Shown here one piece after another: positions 10,857 to 22,530 of a stretch of DNA of 62,720 nt (within the stretch, counting starts at the first letter, position 1; the number at the start of each line of letters is the position of its first letter). The notes under the pieces were generated by a model that saw only the letters and a list, made by a program, of their open reading frames with translations, was not told the origin of the DNA and ran no database searches. Origin of the DNA: Flammula alnicola. Lineage: Eukaryota; Basidiomycota; Agaricomycetes; Agaricales; Strophariaceae. The position numbers were made by a program, and so were the translations under genes. The stretch lies in the NCBI GenBank assembly GCA_015499995.1, contig JADNRV010000283.1, positions 1-62,720 of the forward strand, in the 5' to 3' direction.

Positions 10857-11911
10857 CAGTATTTTGCTGTGCCCCACCTATTCCAGTTGGAATAGACTGG
10901 ATTCCAGTGGAATAGACTGGATTTCAGTGAAATAGACTGGATTCCAGTGGAATGAGACTGGAATGGACTGGAATGGGACCAAAATCCACTGGAATAGACT
11001 GGAATACATTGTATTTTGTTCAATTCAGATGTCACATGTCACAGGCCCTTGAATTTGGCAAAAAAGTCACACCTGTCCTGTATCCCAAGCCCTTTGTCCA
11101 AAAACCACTTAGCAAAAACCAAATCTAAATATAGAAATTTAGGGTCCAAAATCATCTAAAACAGGTTGCGAAAACCACAGGGTCCACACTAATCTGGCAG
11201 GTGTCTGAAACCAAAAATTCAGGCACAGGGATCACATGTCACACCTGTGTGACCTGTGCAAATTGACTCCTTTACATGCTCTATTTGTCTATTTGAGATA
11301 CATATGTTATGTGACTGACTTGTAAGTGATTCAGGGTCAATAAGGTACTATCAGATTTAGCATTTTGAGAAGATTCTAAATATATCTATATTATATGTCC
11401 CAGACAGGCAATATTACCATATTTAGGCTGTTTTGAGAACTGTGGGAATTTTATGCCTAAAAAGGTAATCATAGCACCTGCTCTGAAACCTGTGTACCTT
11501 TAGAAATCATGTGATCTGCTGCTCTCATTGATGAGAAAACTGCAAAAAACTCGACCAAACCTGAGTCTTTTAAAAATCACCTAATCCAAATATTGAATTT
11601 TCTAATTGGGAATATGTCTTGGCACACTATTCAATTTTATTTCAATACCACAGACAGGTACTGATGTCTATTTCTATATATAGACATTAGAAATTACCAA
11701 ATCATAATGTATTTCTATTTCATTCCAGCAGAATATCTGGTTGTTCCATTCCAGCCATTGCACTCCTGTTGCATTCCGGTCAACATTCCAGTGGAATCTT
11801 GGAATTTGCCCCTTTTTCAAAAATTTTCAAAAATTTGGCAGGATATTCCACCGGAATGGCCCTATATTCCACTGAATTCCGGTAAGAATAGGGAGGCACA
11901 GCAAAGACCTC
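10857..11911 (-). mobile_element. hAT-like non-autonomous element X with GGAAT-rich terminal arrays
   Basis: The element is flanked by a perfect 8-bp duplication GTTCACAC (10849-10856 and 11912-11919), the size made by hAT transposases. The ends are CAGTATTTTGCTGTGCC and the complement of GAGGTCTTTGCTGTGCC. Inside each end lies a ~150-bp array of GGAAT/ATTCC palindromic motifs. The AT-rich core (about 11040-11700) matches, in reverse complement, the cores of the elements at 14349-15308 and 17655-18729. It encodes no protein, so it must have been mobilised in trans. Confidence 0.75.
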
Positions 11912-11913
11912 GT

Positions 11914-13227
11914 TCACACATACCCCGCAACAAGCATCTTTACCGTGGAGTCCATGTGGACAGGTGGGGGACTATAAAGTACAGTAGTTTTAAGATGCAT
12001 CCGGAGGGCAGCACCTTTAGCTAGTCTTTGAAGCCCATATCCACATAACATGATGAGCTCCACTTTCTGTTTGAATTCATCAGAGGCCTTGGTTGGTGAT
12101 TTTGCATTGCCTCGTGCTTTTGCCAGTTCATCCAGAGATTCCTGAAAATGTAGCAAGAGCTCAACCAATAATTCATGGAACTCCGTGCATGTGTCTTTGG
12201 TGTAGAACTGAAAGGCTTTGTTGTCCTTTGCCACCTTGGCTTGCTCCATTAATTTTGGAACTTTGGTGTGAAGCCTTGAAACTGCAGACAACATAAACTT
12301 AATCAGGAATAGTTTATTGTTTGCAGTTTCATCTTTTGATGCCTGATCGAGCTTAGACTCGTCGAATTGAAAGGTCATTACTTGCTTCAGAGACTGGATA
12401 TAAGGCTGCGACAAGATCCGGTGTCATAATCGATGAATCATCTTCGGATGACAAGTGGCTATGACATAGTGTAGAAGGCGCTCAGAGACACTGCTGGGGT
12501 TTCTTTTGGGACCATAGATAGAGGGTTCTTTCATGATGATGAGTTTGCTCAAAATCCATAGGTGCTTGGCCATCATAGAGTGGCTCCTATTATACAGAAA
12601 GCACACACACTGATAAGCATATACTTCAATAAGATTATTATACTGCACTCACAAATATTGGTCAACCTCTAGCTTTAGCTTCTCATCATCATCCAAGTCA
12701 ATGCCAGCTAGTATATTTGCATTGCTGATGGTAGGTTCTCCGGTTGGGAGGATGGTCAGTTGTGGGCCATTCTTCTGATAGTTCTGGGTGACGAGGAGTT
12801 GCCAAACTTGGGACATAAGTCCTGATGGCAATGGTGTAACAAGTGGTTCCTCATTAATAGAGGTTTGGGTGCAGGCAATGACCTTAAGCATCTCATGGGT
12901 GTGCTTGGTTACAACTGCAACAACCTCATGTTCAATGACAGCAACAGTAGAAAATGTGTTCGATAGTTTGAGTTCCAGGTGCTCATCAGGCAGGAGCTTC
13001 ACCTCTGAAAGCAAAACTTGGAATGCCCACTCCTGTTGTATCTGGGAAAGCAATCTGGTGATGGTGCAGAAGGCAAGAATATTTTCCGGAATATCTTGTG
13101 ATGGAGAAGTGGGAAGAGGTATGCTGGGGGAATGAGATGGGTTGTTGTTCAGTTGGGCCTGTACACAACTGTAAGGGCTATTGCTGTTATTAAAGACTTG
13201 CAATGCTTTGTGGAGTATGTTGCTCAT
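11914..13227 (-). pseudogene. Two-exon unknown protein, truncated and with an internal stop
   Basis: ATG at 13227 opens a 192-codon exon (MSNILHKALQVFNNSNSP; helical, acidic end LDDDEKLKLEVDQYL). A canonical intron follows at 12587-12652 (GTGAGT...AATAG), then an exon SHSMMAKHLWILSKL...ERLLHYVIATCHP. A TGA at 12424-12426 interrupts HRL*HRILSQPY. A CGA to TGA change at a CpG would explain it, since the frame stays open afterwards (QSLKQVMTFQFDESKLD and KVPKLMEQAKVAKDNKAFQF). The 3' end stops at the X element. Family not recognised. Position among transposons suggests a transposon-linked gene. Confidence 0.5.
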
Positions 13228-13239
13228 GATGTGTAAACT

Positions 13240-13814
13240 GGTTGAGTCGAAAGACTAAGGAGCAAAACCAACAGTCTATGAGGGATTTAATCTTTAATAA
13301 CAAGCATTAGCTTCAGTAGACAGGGAGAATAACAAGAACATATTACAGGCTTCAAGAGGATGGCTGGTGAACAGTGGATATGATAACCAACTATCCGCTA
13401 TGCTATCATTTCTGCCCTGGTCCCAGAGTCGGAGTTACATAATATGTCATCTATATAGCCAATAGACCGGTAATCTCAGTATTACTATCTTATCAGTATT
13501 ACTATCTTATCAGTCGACATAGCTGATCTAGAGCCATGATGGCTCACTCTTAAATATCTCATTCTTGTCTCAAAGTCCCTAGTGTTTAGATATTTGTAGT
13601 TATATATACATTCTTTTCATATACTATAGAACCAGCAACACCTATTGACATACTGCCCCTGCAATTCAACAAGCTCAGATGACACCTGCCATGCTGTTGA
13701 GTTCTACATCCCAGACTACCTGAAGCAATGACTACAAGGTTCAAATTATTCTTGATAAAATTCATGAAGTGAAATGGACTGTACCGAAGTTCCTAGAAGA
13801 AATCTAATCAGCCG
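13240..13814. other. Stretch without gene
   Basis: AT-rich sequence upstream of the previous gene. A short tandem duplication (TCAGTATTACTATCTTA, twice) lies near 13477-13513. No ORF with recognisable features. Confidence 0.4.
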
Positions 13815-13990
13815 GGTAGAGTACTTTTCACTCTCCCACTGATTTCACGTGAAATGATTTTGGAATCCATGTGAAATGGTTTTGGAATCCATGTGAAATG
13901 GTTTTGGAATCCATGTGAAATGGTTATGAAATCCACGTGGAATGATGGAATTCCTGTGGAATTGGAGGGAATTCTGGTGAACTTCTATCA
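13815..13990. repeat. Truncated end of a related hAT-like element (array motif TTTGGAATCCATGTGAAATGG)
   Basis: It starts like the ends of elements X/Y/Z (AGTACTTTTCACTCTCCCAC) and then carries three near-perfect ~22-bp repeats of GTGAAATGGTTTTGGAATCC. No matching second end is nearby, so it appears to be a broken copy. Confidence 0.5.
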
Positions 13991-14348
13991 ACTCTGGAGA
14001 GGGCTTATACAGCAACATAATATAGGGAAAAAAGTTTATTTATTTATTTCAACTACAATTACATGGTATACTACAAAAAAAGCAAGAAAACAAGCCACAG
14101 GAATGCCTGCAGCTCATTTTTGACATACCTGGAGCCCTCACCCACCTCACCAACTGCATGGCACTGCCTTATTCTTTGCCTCATTAGGCTGGGTCTCCCG
14201 TGGCAGCAGTGTTGGCGTCAGCACCGCTGTTGTTGTTGTTCTTGATGGGGCCATCAGTCGCCGCGGTGTCATTCTTGCAGGTCATCCGTGGGCACTTCAT
14301 GTCCTGGCGGTCATGTTGTCATGTTGTGGTCACATCGTCATATTGTCA

Positions 14349-15308
14349 GAGGTCTTTATTGTCCTCCACTGATTCCTACCGGAATCCTGTGGAATCCGGT
14401 CATTCCGGAGGAATAATTTTTGGGTCATTTTGGCTGAAAGGCCAGCCAAAATGCGAAATTTCATTCCGGGGGAATGCAGACCGGAATGAGCTGCAACAGG
14501 AATACCCAACAGGAATGGCTGAAACGGAATGGCCACCGGAATCTGGTTATTTCCAAAAAAGGAAATATGGTTATTTTTAGCAACAACATGAAAATATCAC
14601 ACTATTACATAAAATGACATCAAAATGAAACTGTGGGACCTATTTCTAATCAAGATATTCCATATTTAGCAAGTGCAATTTTCAAAACCGCCGGCTTCGG
14701 GCGAGTTTTTTGCGTTTTTCTCGATGACGAAAGCAGCTAGTCACATGATTTTGATATATTTGTGATTCTGGAAGCATGCTCTACAGTTACTTTTTTTGGG
14801 GAAAAAAGTTCCCACGGTCTTCAAAACAGACCAAATAAGGTGATTTCAGTTACCCGAGTGAGATGACATATACATATTTGTAATCTCCTTAAAATTCTGA
14901 ATCTGATGGTACCCCATTGACCCTGAATCTCTCAGAATTGGTTACACAATCTACAAATATATTATAGATAGATAGGGTATGTAGTCCGATGTTTTTGGTA
15001 GATTAGCAACAGTTCTCTGGTCTAATGGTTAAATGGTCTGGGATATTAGCTACTGGATTTCTTCTGGGGCTCTGGGTTCAATTCCTGAAAGATGCAAAAT
15101 CTTTGAGTGATATTTTTCTCTGAGTTCTGTCTAAGTCCACCAAGTTGAAGTCCTAACCGGAATTTCGGTCATTCCTGTGGATTCCAGTCAGGATTCCTGC
15201 AGAATTGAGTCCATTCCTGTGGATTCCGGTCCATTCCTGCGGATTCCGGTCCATTCCTCCGGAATCTGGTCATTCCGGGAGGAATCAGTGGAGGAATGAA
15301 AAGTATTG
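14349..15308 (+). mobile_element. hAT-like non-autonomous element Y with GGAATCC-type terminal arrays
   Basis: The left end is GAGGTCTTTATTGTCC and the right end is the complement of CAATACTTTTCATTCC, equivalent to the ends of elements X and Z. Arrays of GGAATCCGG/CCGGAATGG-type motifs occupy 14370-14560 and 15150-15300. The core (14570-15150) is homologous to that of Z throughout and to X in part. Near 15010-15100 is a tRNA-like module. A clean 8-bp target duplication is not visible: CATATTGT and CATATAGC match at 6 of 8 if the ends are shifted by 1-2 bp. No coding capacity. Confidence 0.6.
15012..15100 (+). repeat. tRNA-derived (SINE-like) module with pol III A and B boxes
   Basis: TGGTCTAATGGTTAA fits a tRNA A box and GGTTCAATTCC is a perfect B box about 50 nt downstream. 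The same module sits at the homologous position in element Z (about 18375-18440), where the B box has decayed to GGTTTAATTAT. It lacks a foldable acceptor stem, so it is not a tRNA gene. Confidence 0.5.
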
Positions 15309-15779
15309 GCATATAGCTTAATCTATCAGACTGGGTTTTTCGTTTATAGTTGAGGACTATAATGGATATGATTTCCTACATTAGTCCATTATTAGTTTGA
15401 TTTAGGGGCTTTACTATTAATTTGGATGCTTGGGGGTGTCTGGACTATTTTAGGATCAAGTGTGTGCAGCCGTATCTCAAACATTGGATGATTTTTGATC
15501 GGGTCACGTGGCTCCATCTGATGACACATCTTCATTTGTGTCTCTGTGTCTCTCGATGCTCTTTGGCTCTCTGCTTTGCCTGGGTTGGCACTGGGTGGTT
15601 TCCTCAGAGCCACTGGTGTCACCTGAGCCCAGTGCTGAAAGAGGAAAGGAGTGTTTTGCCTCTATTCCTGTTCATAGGGCACTATTGGGTTCAGTCTGAC
15701 CCGATTACCAAGGTCTTGGTCATGAGAAACTTCCAAGTACATGGTGGTCCAGGATCAAGGGGCTCGCTATTAATCAATG

Positions 15780-17654
15780 GTTAACCATCAGCACATGCTG
15801 CAAGACCCATGACAGTATCAGTAAAATTCTGGAGGGACTACAATCTCATCTCAAAAAGAAGAAAAGTCTGTGACAGCTTCAGCGATGGGTAAAAAATGGA
15901 GCTGCCTTCTGTATTTTGGCAGGAGCAGGTATGTTATCCAGATTCTAGTAAAACCAAACACTAATTCACTGTCTTGTTAGGCTCTATATATTTTATTGTG
16001 ATTATTGCTTGTGCTCAAGTCAAGATGTGCCCAACCATAGGTATGAATATTCTTTTGTATCTATATTGTCATTTTCTGATTTCTTGAATTTCTAGACACT
16101 CCTGCTGGACATCTTATTATCTTAGATATTATCCCAGCAATAAATAAGCTCTGTGCAATGTTTAACATCAAGTTCATGACTATGTTCACATACACCATTC
16201 TCCTGAATGCCAAACAACCTTTGACCATCATGTCCCACAATCTCATGTCTTCTGACAGGTTCTTTGATTCAATTGTCTTTGAGTGTGTTTTTATTTTTCA
16301 TGACATAAATATTACTTTATTGATAGAAATATAGCTGCTTCATTAAATCATGTGACTGGATAGCATAGGCAGCTTGCAAATCACCTCTTGCCTCTGTGGC
16401 AACCTTTCAAATTGAAGACCCACCTCATCAATAGAAAAGTTCTGTCTATGCTGTCTTTCTCTTTACACCTCAGCTTTTCACTGCCTAGCTTGTCTCCTAC
16501 CAGCAGCCCATCCACACTATCATGGTCTTCATCACTCAGCTCCTCTCTAACCAGGGTCAGGTCCCAGTCTATCCCTTGGTCACCTTTTACAGAGATTGCT
16601 GATGAGGAGGAACGGCAGGAGACTGTGGTTAGTCCTCCTCCTGTACAAAGTGATCTCTTTGTAATAGACACTCAATTTGACCCAACCCTGGAGTCAAATC
16701 GTGTGGTGCCTCTCTCAATACATGCTACTAATAAGGAAAGGTTTGAATACATAGAATGTCAGTGTGAGCTAGCCAGTAAATTCACTATTACTTATACCAG
16801 CATAGAGGACTTCAAAGAAAATATAAGTTTCATTTCTCTTTATATTTGATCGTAAGACTGATAAATCTTCAGCTTCAAAAGTAACTTGAGACAGGAGAGC
16901 ACAGAATTCCTAAAGATTTTATCTGCATCACATCAAAATTGCTCAACAGGTAAGTCACTTGCTATCTTCTATTTTATCTCAATCTCAGTATCAAATTTTT
17001 GATAGGAAGCCACTTCAAATAAATGCTAAAAATGGTGATATGTTGGTCATTGCTGATCCATCATCTTTCAATCTTCCAAATTTTCTCACTATAACAAACA
17101 TTTCAAGGGATTGCATGCACCTTTTGTATTTCACACTGACCAGGCTGCCAACCTTTCAGACAAAGCAAAGGGAAGAAAGGAGGGTGATGGATCTTCTGTT
17201 CCAAATAATGGCTGGGCTAATAACACATACTTCCGTAAATCTTAATATCATCTTGTAGCTTGCTTTGGTGTGTTTATCACTTTAACAAGCATCAATTAAG
17301 GCAGAGGAGACCCAAGAAGATGATGGTCAAGTAGCCCATGATGATGCAGTTGTCAAGTCTCTTCAGGATGTCACAATACACGAGATGAAATATCAAGGTG
17401 TGGTGATGTCTGAAGCGGAAAAACAGATGGCACTTAAACTCTTTCCAGCAGTACAGTCATCATTCAATATTACTGAATATGTGTTCTAAAATATTATCTA
17501 GGTTTCTGGACTTGCACACTGTGTTCACAACTCATCATCACTGAATAAAAAATTCCAGGAACTTATTGACCAGGATCCTAAGCTTACATCAACCAAGCGT
17601 GCTCTTGATTGCCATGTCCCAATTCGATGGAACTCAGACTTTGATTGTCTTGCT
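15780..17654 (+). pseudogene. hAT-family transposase, broken and truncated
   Basis: Pieces in order: DSISKILEGLQSHLKKKKS; after an intron, DTPAGHLIILDIIPAINKLC and IKFMTMFTYTILLNAKQ; then FEYIECQCELASKFTITYTS near 16745. KAEETQEDDGQVAHDDAVV and TIHEMKYQGVVMSEAEKQMA follow near 17300-17440, then SGLAHCVHNSSSLNKKFQEL and RALDCHVPIRWNSDFDCLA near 17590-17654. The RWNSDF motif and its neighbourhood are typical of fungal hAT transposases. Stops occur (KKKKSL*QLQRW, from CGA to TGA by inference) as well as frame changes. The reading stops where element Z is inserted, and the C-terminal dimerisation region is not found beyond it. Confidence 0.65.
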
Positions 17655-18729
17655 GAGGTCTTTATCCTTTCCCCCAGATTCCTGGTGGACTCCAGAATGC
17701 AGATGGACTCCAGCAGAGTGGAACAGTCTATATGGAGTCCAGGTGGACTATTTTTTAGCTGAGATCCCAGCCAAATTTTATTCCAGACTCCTGGTGGAGT
17801 CCAGATGGAGTCCAGACAAACTCTGGAGACTCCATGTGGAGTCCCTGGAGTCCACTGGTTTTATAGTGGAACAGGAGTCCCAGGAGGTCAGATGGAGTCC
17901 AACAGGAGTCTGGTGATTTCCTTTTTTTTTGGAAATACTGTTATTTTTAGCAACTGTATGAAAATTACATACTATTACATAAAATAACATCAAAGTGGCC
18001 CTGTTGGATCTATTTGTAATCAACAAATTCCATATTTAGCAAGTGCACTTTTCAAAAGACTTGCATTCAGTCGAGTATTTTGTGTTTTTCTCACCAACTG
18101 AAGCATCTATTAATAGGATTTTTGCATATTCAGGATTTTGGAAGCAGGCTCTATAACTATCTTTTTTTGGCAAAAAGTTTCCATGGTATCTGGGACCAGC
18201 CAAATAAAGCAATATATCATGCTGATATAACCTGGTGCATGTGTCTCTAGAATCTCCTTAAATTTCTAAATCTGATGGTACCCCACTTGACCCTGAATCT
18301 TGTGACTAATATCACAAAATAGATAGATATATTAGAGAAAAGAGGTATATAGGGCGCTTTTTCTGCTTGGTTAGACAAGATTCTCTGGTGTAGTGGTTAA
18401 ATGGTTTGTTCTGGTAGCTTTCTGGTAGCTCTAGGTTTAATTATTGTTTAATGCAAACTTTTTGGTGATATTTTTTTTCTGAGTTTTGTCTAAGTCCACC
18501 AGTTGAAGTTGCGTCATTTGTGGACTCCATATGGACTCCATCCAGAGTTTATATGGAGTCCATGTGGATTCCACCAGACTCCATGTGGACTTTATATAGA
18601 CTCCACCAGACTCTATGTGGAGTCCAGGTGGAGTCCATATGAACTCCACTTCTTCATAGTGGACTCCGCCAATTTTATGTGGAGTCTGTGGAGTCCACCA
18701 GAAATAGGTGGAGGAGGGTAAAGTACTGC
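17655..18729 (+). mobile_element. hAT-like non-autonomous element Z with GGAGTCCA terminal arrays
   Basis: The left end GAGGTCTTTATCC and the right end (complement of CAGTACTTTACCC) match the ends of X and Y. Both arms are built from GGAGTCCA/TGGACTCC motifs (17680-17900 and 18520-18700), unlike the GGAAT-based arms of X and Y. The core aligns with Y along its length, including the tRNA-like module. It interrupts the hAT transposase relic. No perfect target duplication was found, so flanking sequence may have been lost. Confidence 0.65.
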
Positions 18730-19215
18730 TATCAAGGGTCTCTCATTCTTGTTTCTCCGTTCAACATTTGCCTATGCAATTCCTTTAGGAGCGCTTGTGT
18801 TCTCACAACAAAGCTTGCCATAGTAATAAGAAGCACAGTGAAGACTTTCTGCCTATCAAGCTTTCTTAAGTTGCTAACTCATGTTCTAAGGTCTTTCTAT
18901 CCTAGAAATAGTTCCCTTAATCATTGCTGATCCTGATCATCAGTAAATGCTTCTAATGAGTCCACTTTCTTGAAAGGCTTCAGAACTGATTATTTCAAGT
19001 TTTAACATATCCTGCAGCTTCTTTCTTGGTGAATACAAAGAATCACATTCAATCATCATCATTTGGTTGCAGTCGGTGACACGGTGCAGTGTCTGTAGCT
19101 TGTCTTGGCCTGCATATATAAACTGGACATAGGTGCTCTTATCAACTCCAATACTTTTGCACTTTTCGCCACCCCACTGTCAACAACACTTTGTGTCCTA
19201 CCATTCCTCTGCTTA
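18730..19215. other. Stretch without gene
   Basis: AT-rich sequence after element Z. The hAT transposase frame does not resume here. Only short ORFs on both strands. Confidence 0.35.
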
Positions 19216-19220
19216 TCATA

Positions 19221-20000
19221 TCATGTCTGCTGCTATCTGTGCATACCTCCAACCTGTCTGGAACACCCTCCGTCACAAATTCCTGTTGTTTGCTCTGACC
19301 CCGGAGATGTGCTATATCTCAGCTGCTTCTATGGCTCTCAGCCAGTTGGGTATCCAAATGGTAGGTTGCTTCCTTTTCTCCTTTTTAGAGATCTTATTTC
19401 ACTCCTTATCTCTTTAGGATAATTATATGCAAGGGCTCAAGGTGACGAGATCCCCAGAACCTGTCACTTGTGTGCGTGTTCAATGATGGCTCCAATTTTT
19501 GGCCCACATTGTGGATGAAACCCATCTGATGTTTGCTTTCTTTGCAGATTTCAACCCTTCTCGCATTGTAAGTTACTATATTCTATGCTTCCCACATTTC
19601 ACTGATAAAACAGGCTGTCTTTCTTTAGGCTGATTTTTATCCACTGTACATTGAGATGGTCTCAGATGCTGAGATGGATAACAAGCTGCCCTTGCCCAAC
19701 TATGTTGGCCTGGGTCAGAGGCTTTTGGAGGCAATTTGGGTTTATTCACCCATCGTGGGCCCTCTTGTTGCATATTCTCCCTTGCCGTTGCCAGTACTTG
19801 GTATGTACATATTCTGTTTTATTGTTCTTTGACTAACTCTTCTGTTTAGCAGTCAGTCCAGCCCTGGTTCTGGAGAAAATGCACTTGTTGCTGCCCCCAT
19901 CTGCCCCTGGTATGTGTCTTTTGTGTGTCCTCTTTCATTTGTTCTATATTTAACTTCTTTGATTTGGCAGCTCTCCCTGAGATGAGTCTGGGCAAAACAC
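19221..20000 (+). pseudogene. Multi-exon unknown protein (broken)
   Basis: The best start is MSAAICAYLQPVWNTLRHK near 19223, followed by LTPEMCYISAASMALSQLG. A GTAGGT...TTTAG intron leads to DNYMQGLKVTRSPEPVTCVR and, after an in-frame stop, LAHIVDETHLMFAFFADFNP. Further introns precede ADFYPLYIEMVSDAEMDNKL and PNYVGLGQRLLEAIWVYSP. Codon use and short introns show a former gene; the stop (RVQ*WLQ) shows decay. The 3' end is cut by the repeat at 20003. The family is not recognised. It lies just upstream of the dioxygenase relic and may once have belonged to the same mobile unit (inference). Confidence 0.45.
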
Positions 20001-20002
20001 GT

Positions 20003-20335
20003 TGAAGAGACCATGAGCAGCTAGCTCTGAACAGACTACTATTCTTCTGACCTGAGCTATTTTTAGCACTTAGTAAAGCTTACAATGTAGTCTAAATGTT
20101 ACAAGTCCGGACATTACAATGACAAGACTACTAAGGACTAGAGGAAACTATGCAAGATAACGAGGAATGTGCACAATAATAAAGACACTATTATTAGTAA
20201 CTATTGAGATAATAGTCAATACATCTAATAAAGTGTACAGAAATGAGCGCCTTTCAGTAATATCTTAATCGTTTGGCCCATACAGCGAGGGCACAGATCT
20301 CTAGATTAAAGAATGGACATCTAGGCAGAGTGATG
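20003..20335 (+). repeat. Copy of the ~265-bp module plus start of the ~390-bp repeat
   Basis: It matches 6076-6400 closely, with the same order of modules, and breaks off after GGACATCTAGGCA where a GC-rich sequence begins. The junction marks either a truncation or an insertion. Confidence 0.7.
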
Positions 20336-20600
20336 GGCACGGGTAACCTGCGGGCAAATTTTTGTCGACCTGCACCTGCACCTGCCAAAACCCGCACCCA
20401 TGGCCATGGGTATGGGATCCCGTGCTTGCAGGTGCAGGTTTGCAGGGGACCCGTGGGTACAGAAACCTGTGCGGGTTTGATGCGGGTCGTGAGAACTTGT
20501 GCTAACGGAACCATGGCGCCTCCTTTGTTGCCTCTTTGTTGCTTTTGTCAATGCCTCATCGTTGCATCTGCACTTGACATTGGACCACTATAAAACAGAT
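20336..20600. mobile_element. GC-rich insertion, possible MITE end
   Basis: It begins GAGTGATGGGCACGGGTAAC and is rich in CCTGCACCTGC and CGGGT motifs with many intact CpG sites, in sharp contrast to both flanks. The start looks like a hAT-type MITE end, but I see no matching second end within the next kilobase. CpG retention suggests it arrived later than its surroundings. Confidence 0.35.
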
Positions 20601-20957
20601 GGAATATATGCCTGTAGGCTTGCTGGTGCAGGTCTGTCGTTACATGTGTTTTTTATGTGAGGTCTTTTTACTGAGTTATTGGTGTTTAGGTTCTATTTAT
20701 TTTCCTATCCTCATGTCTTGTGCACGAATCTGGCCTAACAGCTAATAGCTAAAAGGTGACTCTTGTGGAAGCCTTGTGAAATTAATACAGTGGCCCACTG
20801 GTATGAGTTTCTTTTTTTACCCATCTTTTTAAAATATTATTCTCTTGCTAGATTCCACCTATGGTACTCTGATTAAAAAGGAACTAATCCCAGCTATTGC
20901 ATACCTGCACATGACATACACTCTGTGTTAGCCTCATCTTTCCCACTGTTTTTCTGC

Positions 20958-22530
20958 AGAATTTCTCTGTTGATCTAGACTTGGACTGCACCAATCTAAT
21001 AACAACAGATACTTTTTTCAACTCCATTTACCTATATAAGTAAGCATTGGTTCTTTTATATTCCTATCACTCTTATCTAATTAAAATATTTTTAGTGATT
21101 TTATCAAAATACATGATTGGAGCAGCTGGATCAAGTGCACCTCTTTTGTGCCTATCCCACACTATTCTCTGGACTCGCTCAATAACATGTTTCTGAACCC
21201 TGGGCTGCTCATAACCTCCTTGGCAGATGGACTATTACCCACTCCACCACCTGATGAAAATCTGCCTTTTCTGCCTCGTCTAGACTGGAATGCCCCTATG
21301 GACTTGCCTAATCTGACTACACTTGATATGAACTACAATCCCAGCTTACCATTCAACAAGGCCTTATATTCAAATGTAAAGACAAGGAGGACCACTGGAA
21401 TGTCACTGAACAGAAGCACGCTTATGCCAAAAATGCTCATATCCAAAAGACCTGGAGGAATTCAAGAAAAAGATATTTATCGCTAATATCTTTTTATTAA
21501 AAAAAAATGACTCATAAGATTTAACAACCAGCTATAAAAGCAATTGGCGAAAGGACACAAATCTGGTCACAAGAAATATTTATATTTTGATAGCAAAATA
21601 CTTGAGGGGTATGTCTTTCTGCATTATTTATTGTGCTTCAGTTGACTTTATTATATATTATTTAGTGGGATTTTCCGCATGAACGATGTTAACAAAGATC
21701 TGTCCTATATGGTCTGTATGAACCTGCCAGGGAAACTAAAAATGATGTTGGTCCCAAAACTGGAAATGATTTATTCCAAAGTTCTCAAGAATGTGGATAC
21801 CACTCAAGAAGGTATCAACCACTCCTTTCCTGCTGGCCATTTGGGATATTGGTTTTGATATGCAAGAAGGGTTCATCTTTTTCTGTGCTTTTTAATTTAC
21901 TGACATTCAATTGATGTTTTCAGGATGATGATCCACCTTCAGAGGCTGATTCTTCTACATTGCAGAAAAAGGACAAGCAATGCATCAATACTTCACAGAA
22001 TATTCCAAGGGCAAGCCGTGAGCTCAACAAAAATTCACCTGAGTACCAAATTTTTATTGAAGCCTTGTCGCCAGTCTTTGAATGGATTAACAAGTGTAAT
22101 TATGTTTCTAATAGCATATTTTATATTCTAACTTATTTCTAGTTGAAAGAGCTTCTTCCAGATAGCTTTGAATCCCTTTCCTACCTTGTTAGCTTGCTAC
22201 TAAATGGCGATACATCCCTGGTCCATCCCTTTTCTGGCTTTGTGGTCAATATCATTGTTTCAACTCACATTTATCATGATTGGGGAGATGAAGACATCTG
22301 TCTTGTTCTGGTTCTCTCTGATTGTATAGGAGAACTTTGTCTTGTGGAGCCTGGTGTCATTCTGAAATTGTATTCAGAGGATATGGTTATATTCAAGTTG
22401 GCTGCGATCAGCCACTTTAATCTTTATTATGCTAGCAAAAGAGCTTCTCTAGTATTCCATACTGACAGAGCCACCAGGACATGAACCAAGGATAGAAATG
22501 GCTGGGATCACAATATGTACATGCTCTGCA
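20958..22530 (+). pseudogene. TET/JBP-type 2OG-Fe(II) dioxygenase, broken and lacking an iron ligand
   Basis: Fragments in order: VDLDLDCTNLITTDTFFNSI; DFIKIHDWSSWIKC; LPFLPRLDWNAPMDLPNLTT; KDKEDHWNVTEQKHAYAKNA; VNKDLSYMVCMNLPGKLKM; SPEYQIFIEALSPVFEWINK. The catalytic part follows: ELLPDSFESLSYLVSLL, HPFSGFVVNIIVSTHIYHDW, DEDICLVLVLSDCIGELCLV, EPGVILKLYSEDMVIFK and ISHFNLYYASKRASLVFHTD. The double-stranded beta-helix order, the distal His (ISHFN) and the 2OG-binding Arg (KRASLV) are kept. The proximal HxD is expected as HRDW but reads YHDW (22272-22280), so one Fe ligand is lost. Frameshifts and introns split the frame. Family members oxidise 5-methyl bases in DNA; this copy cannot. Confidence 0.6.
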
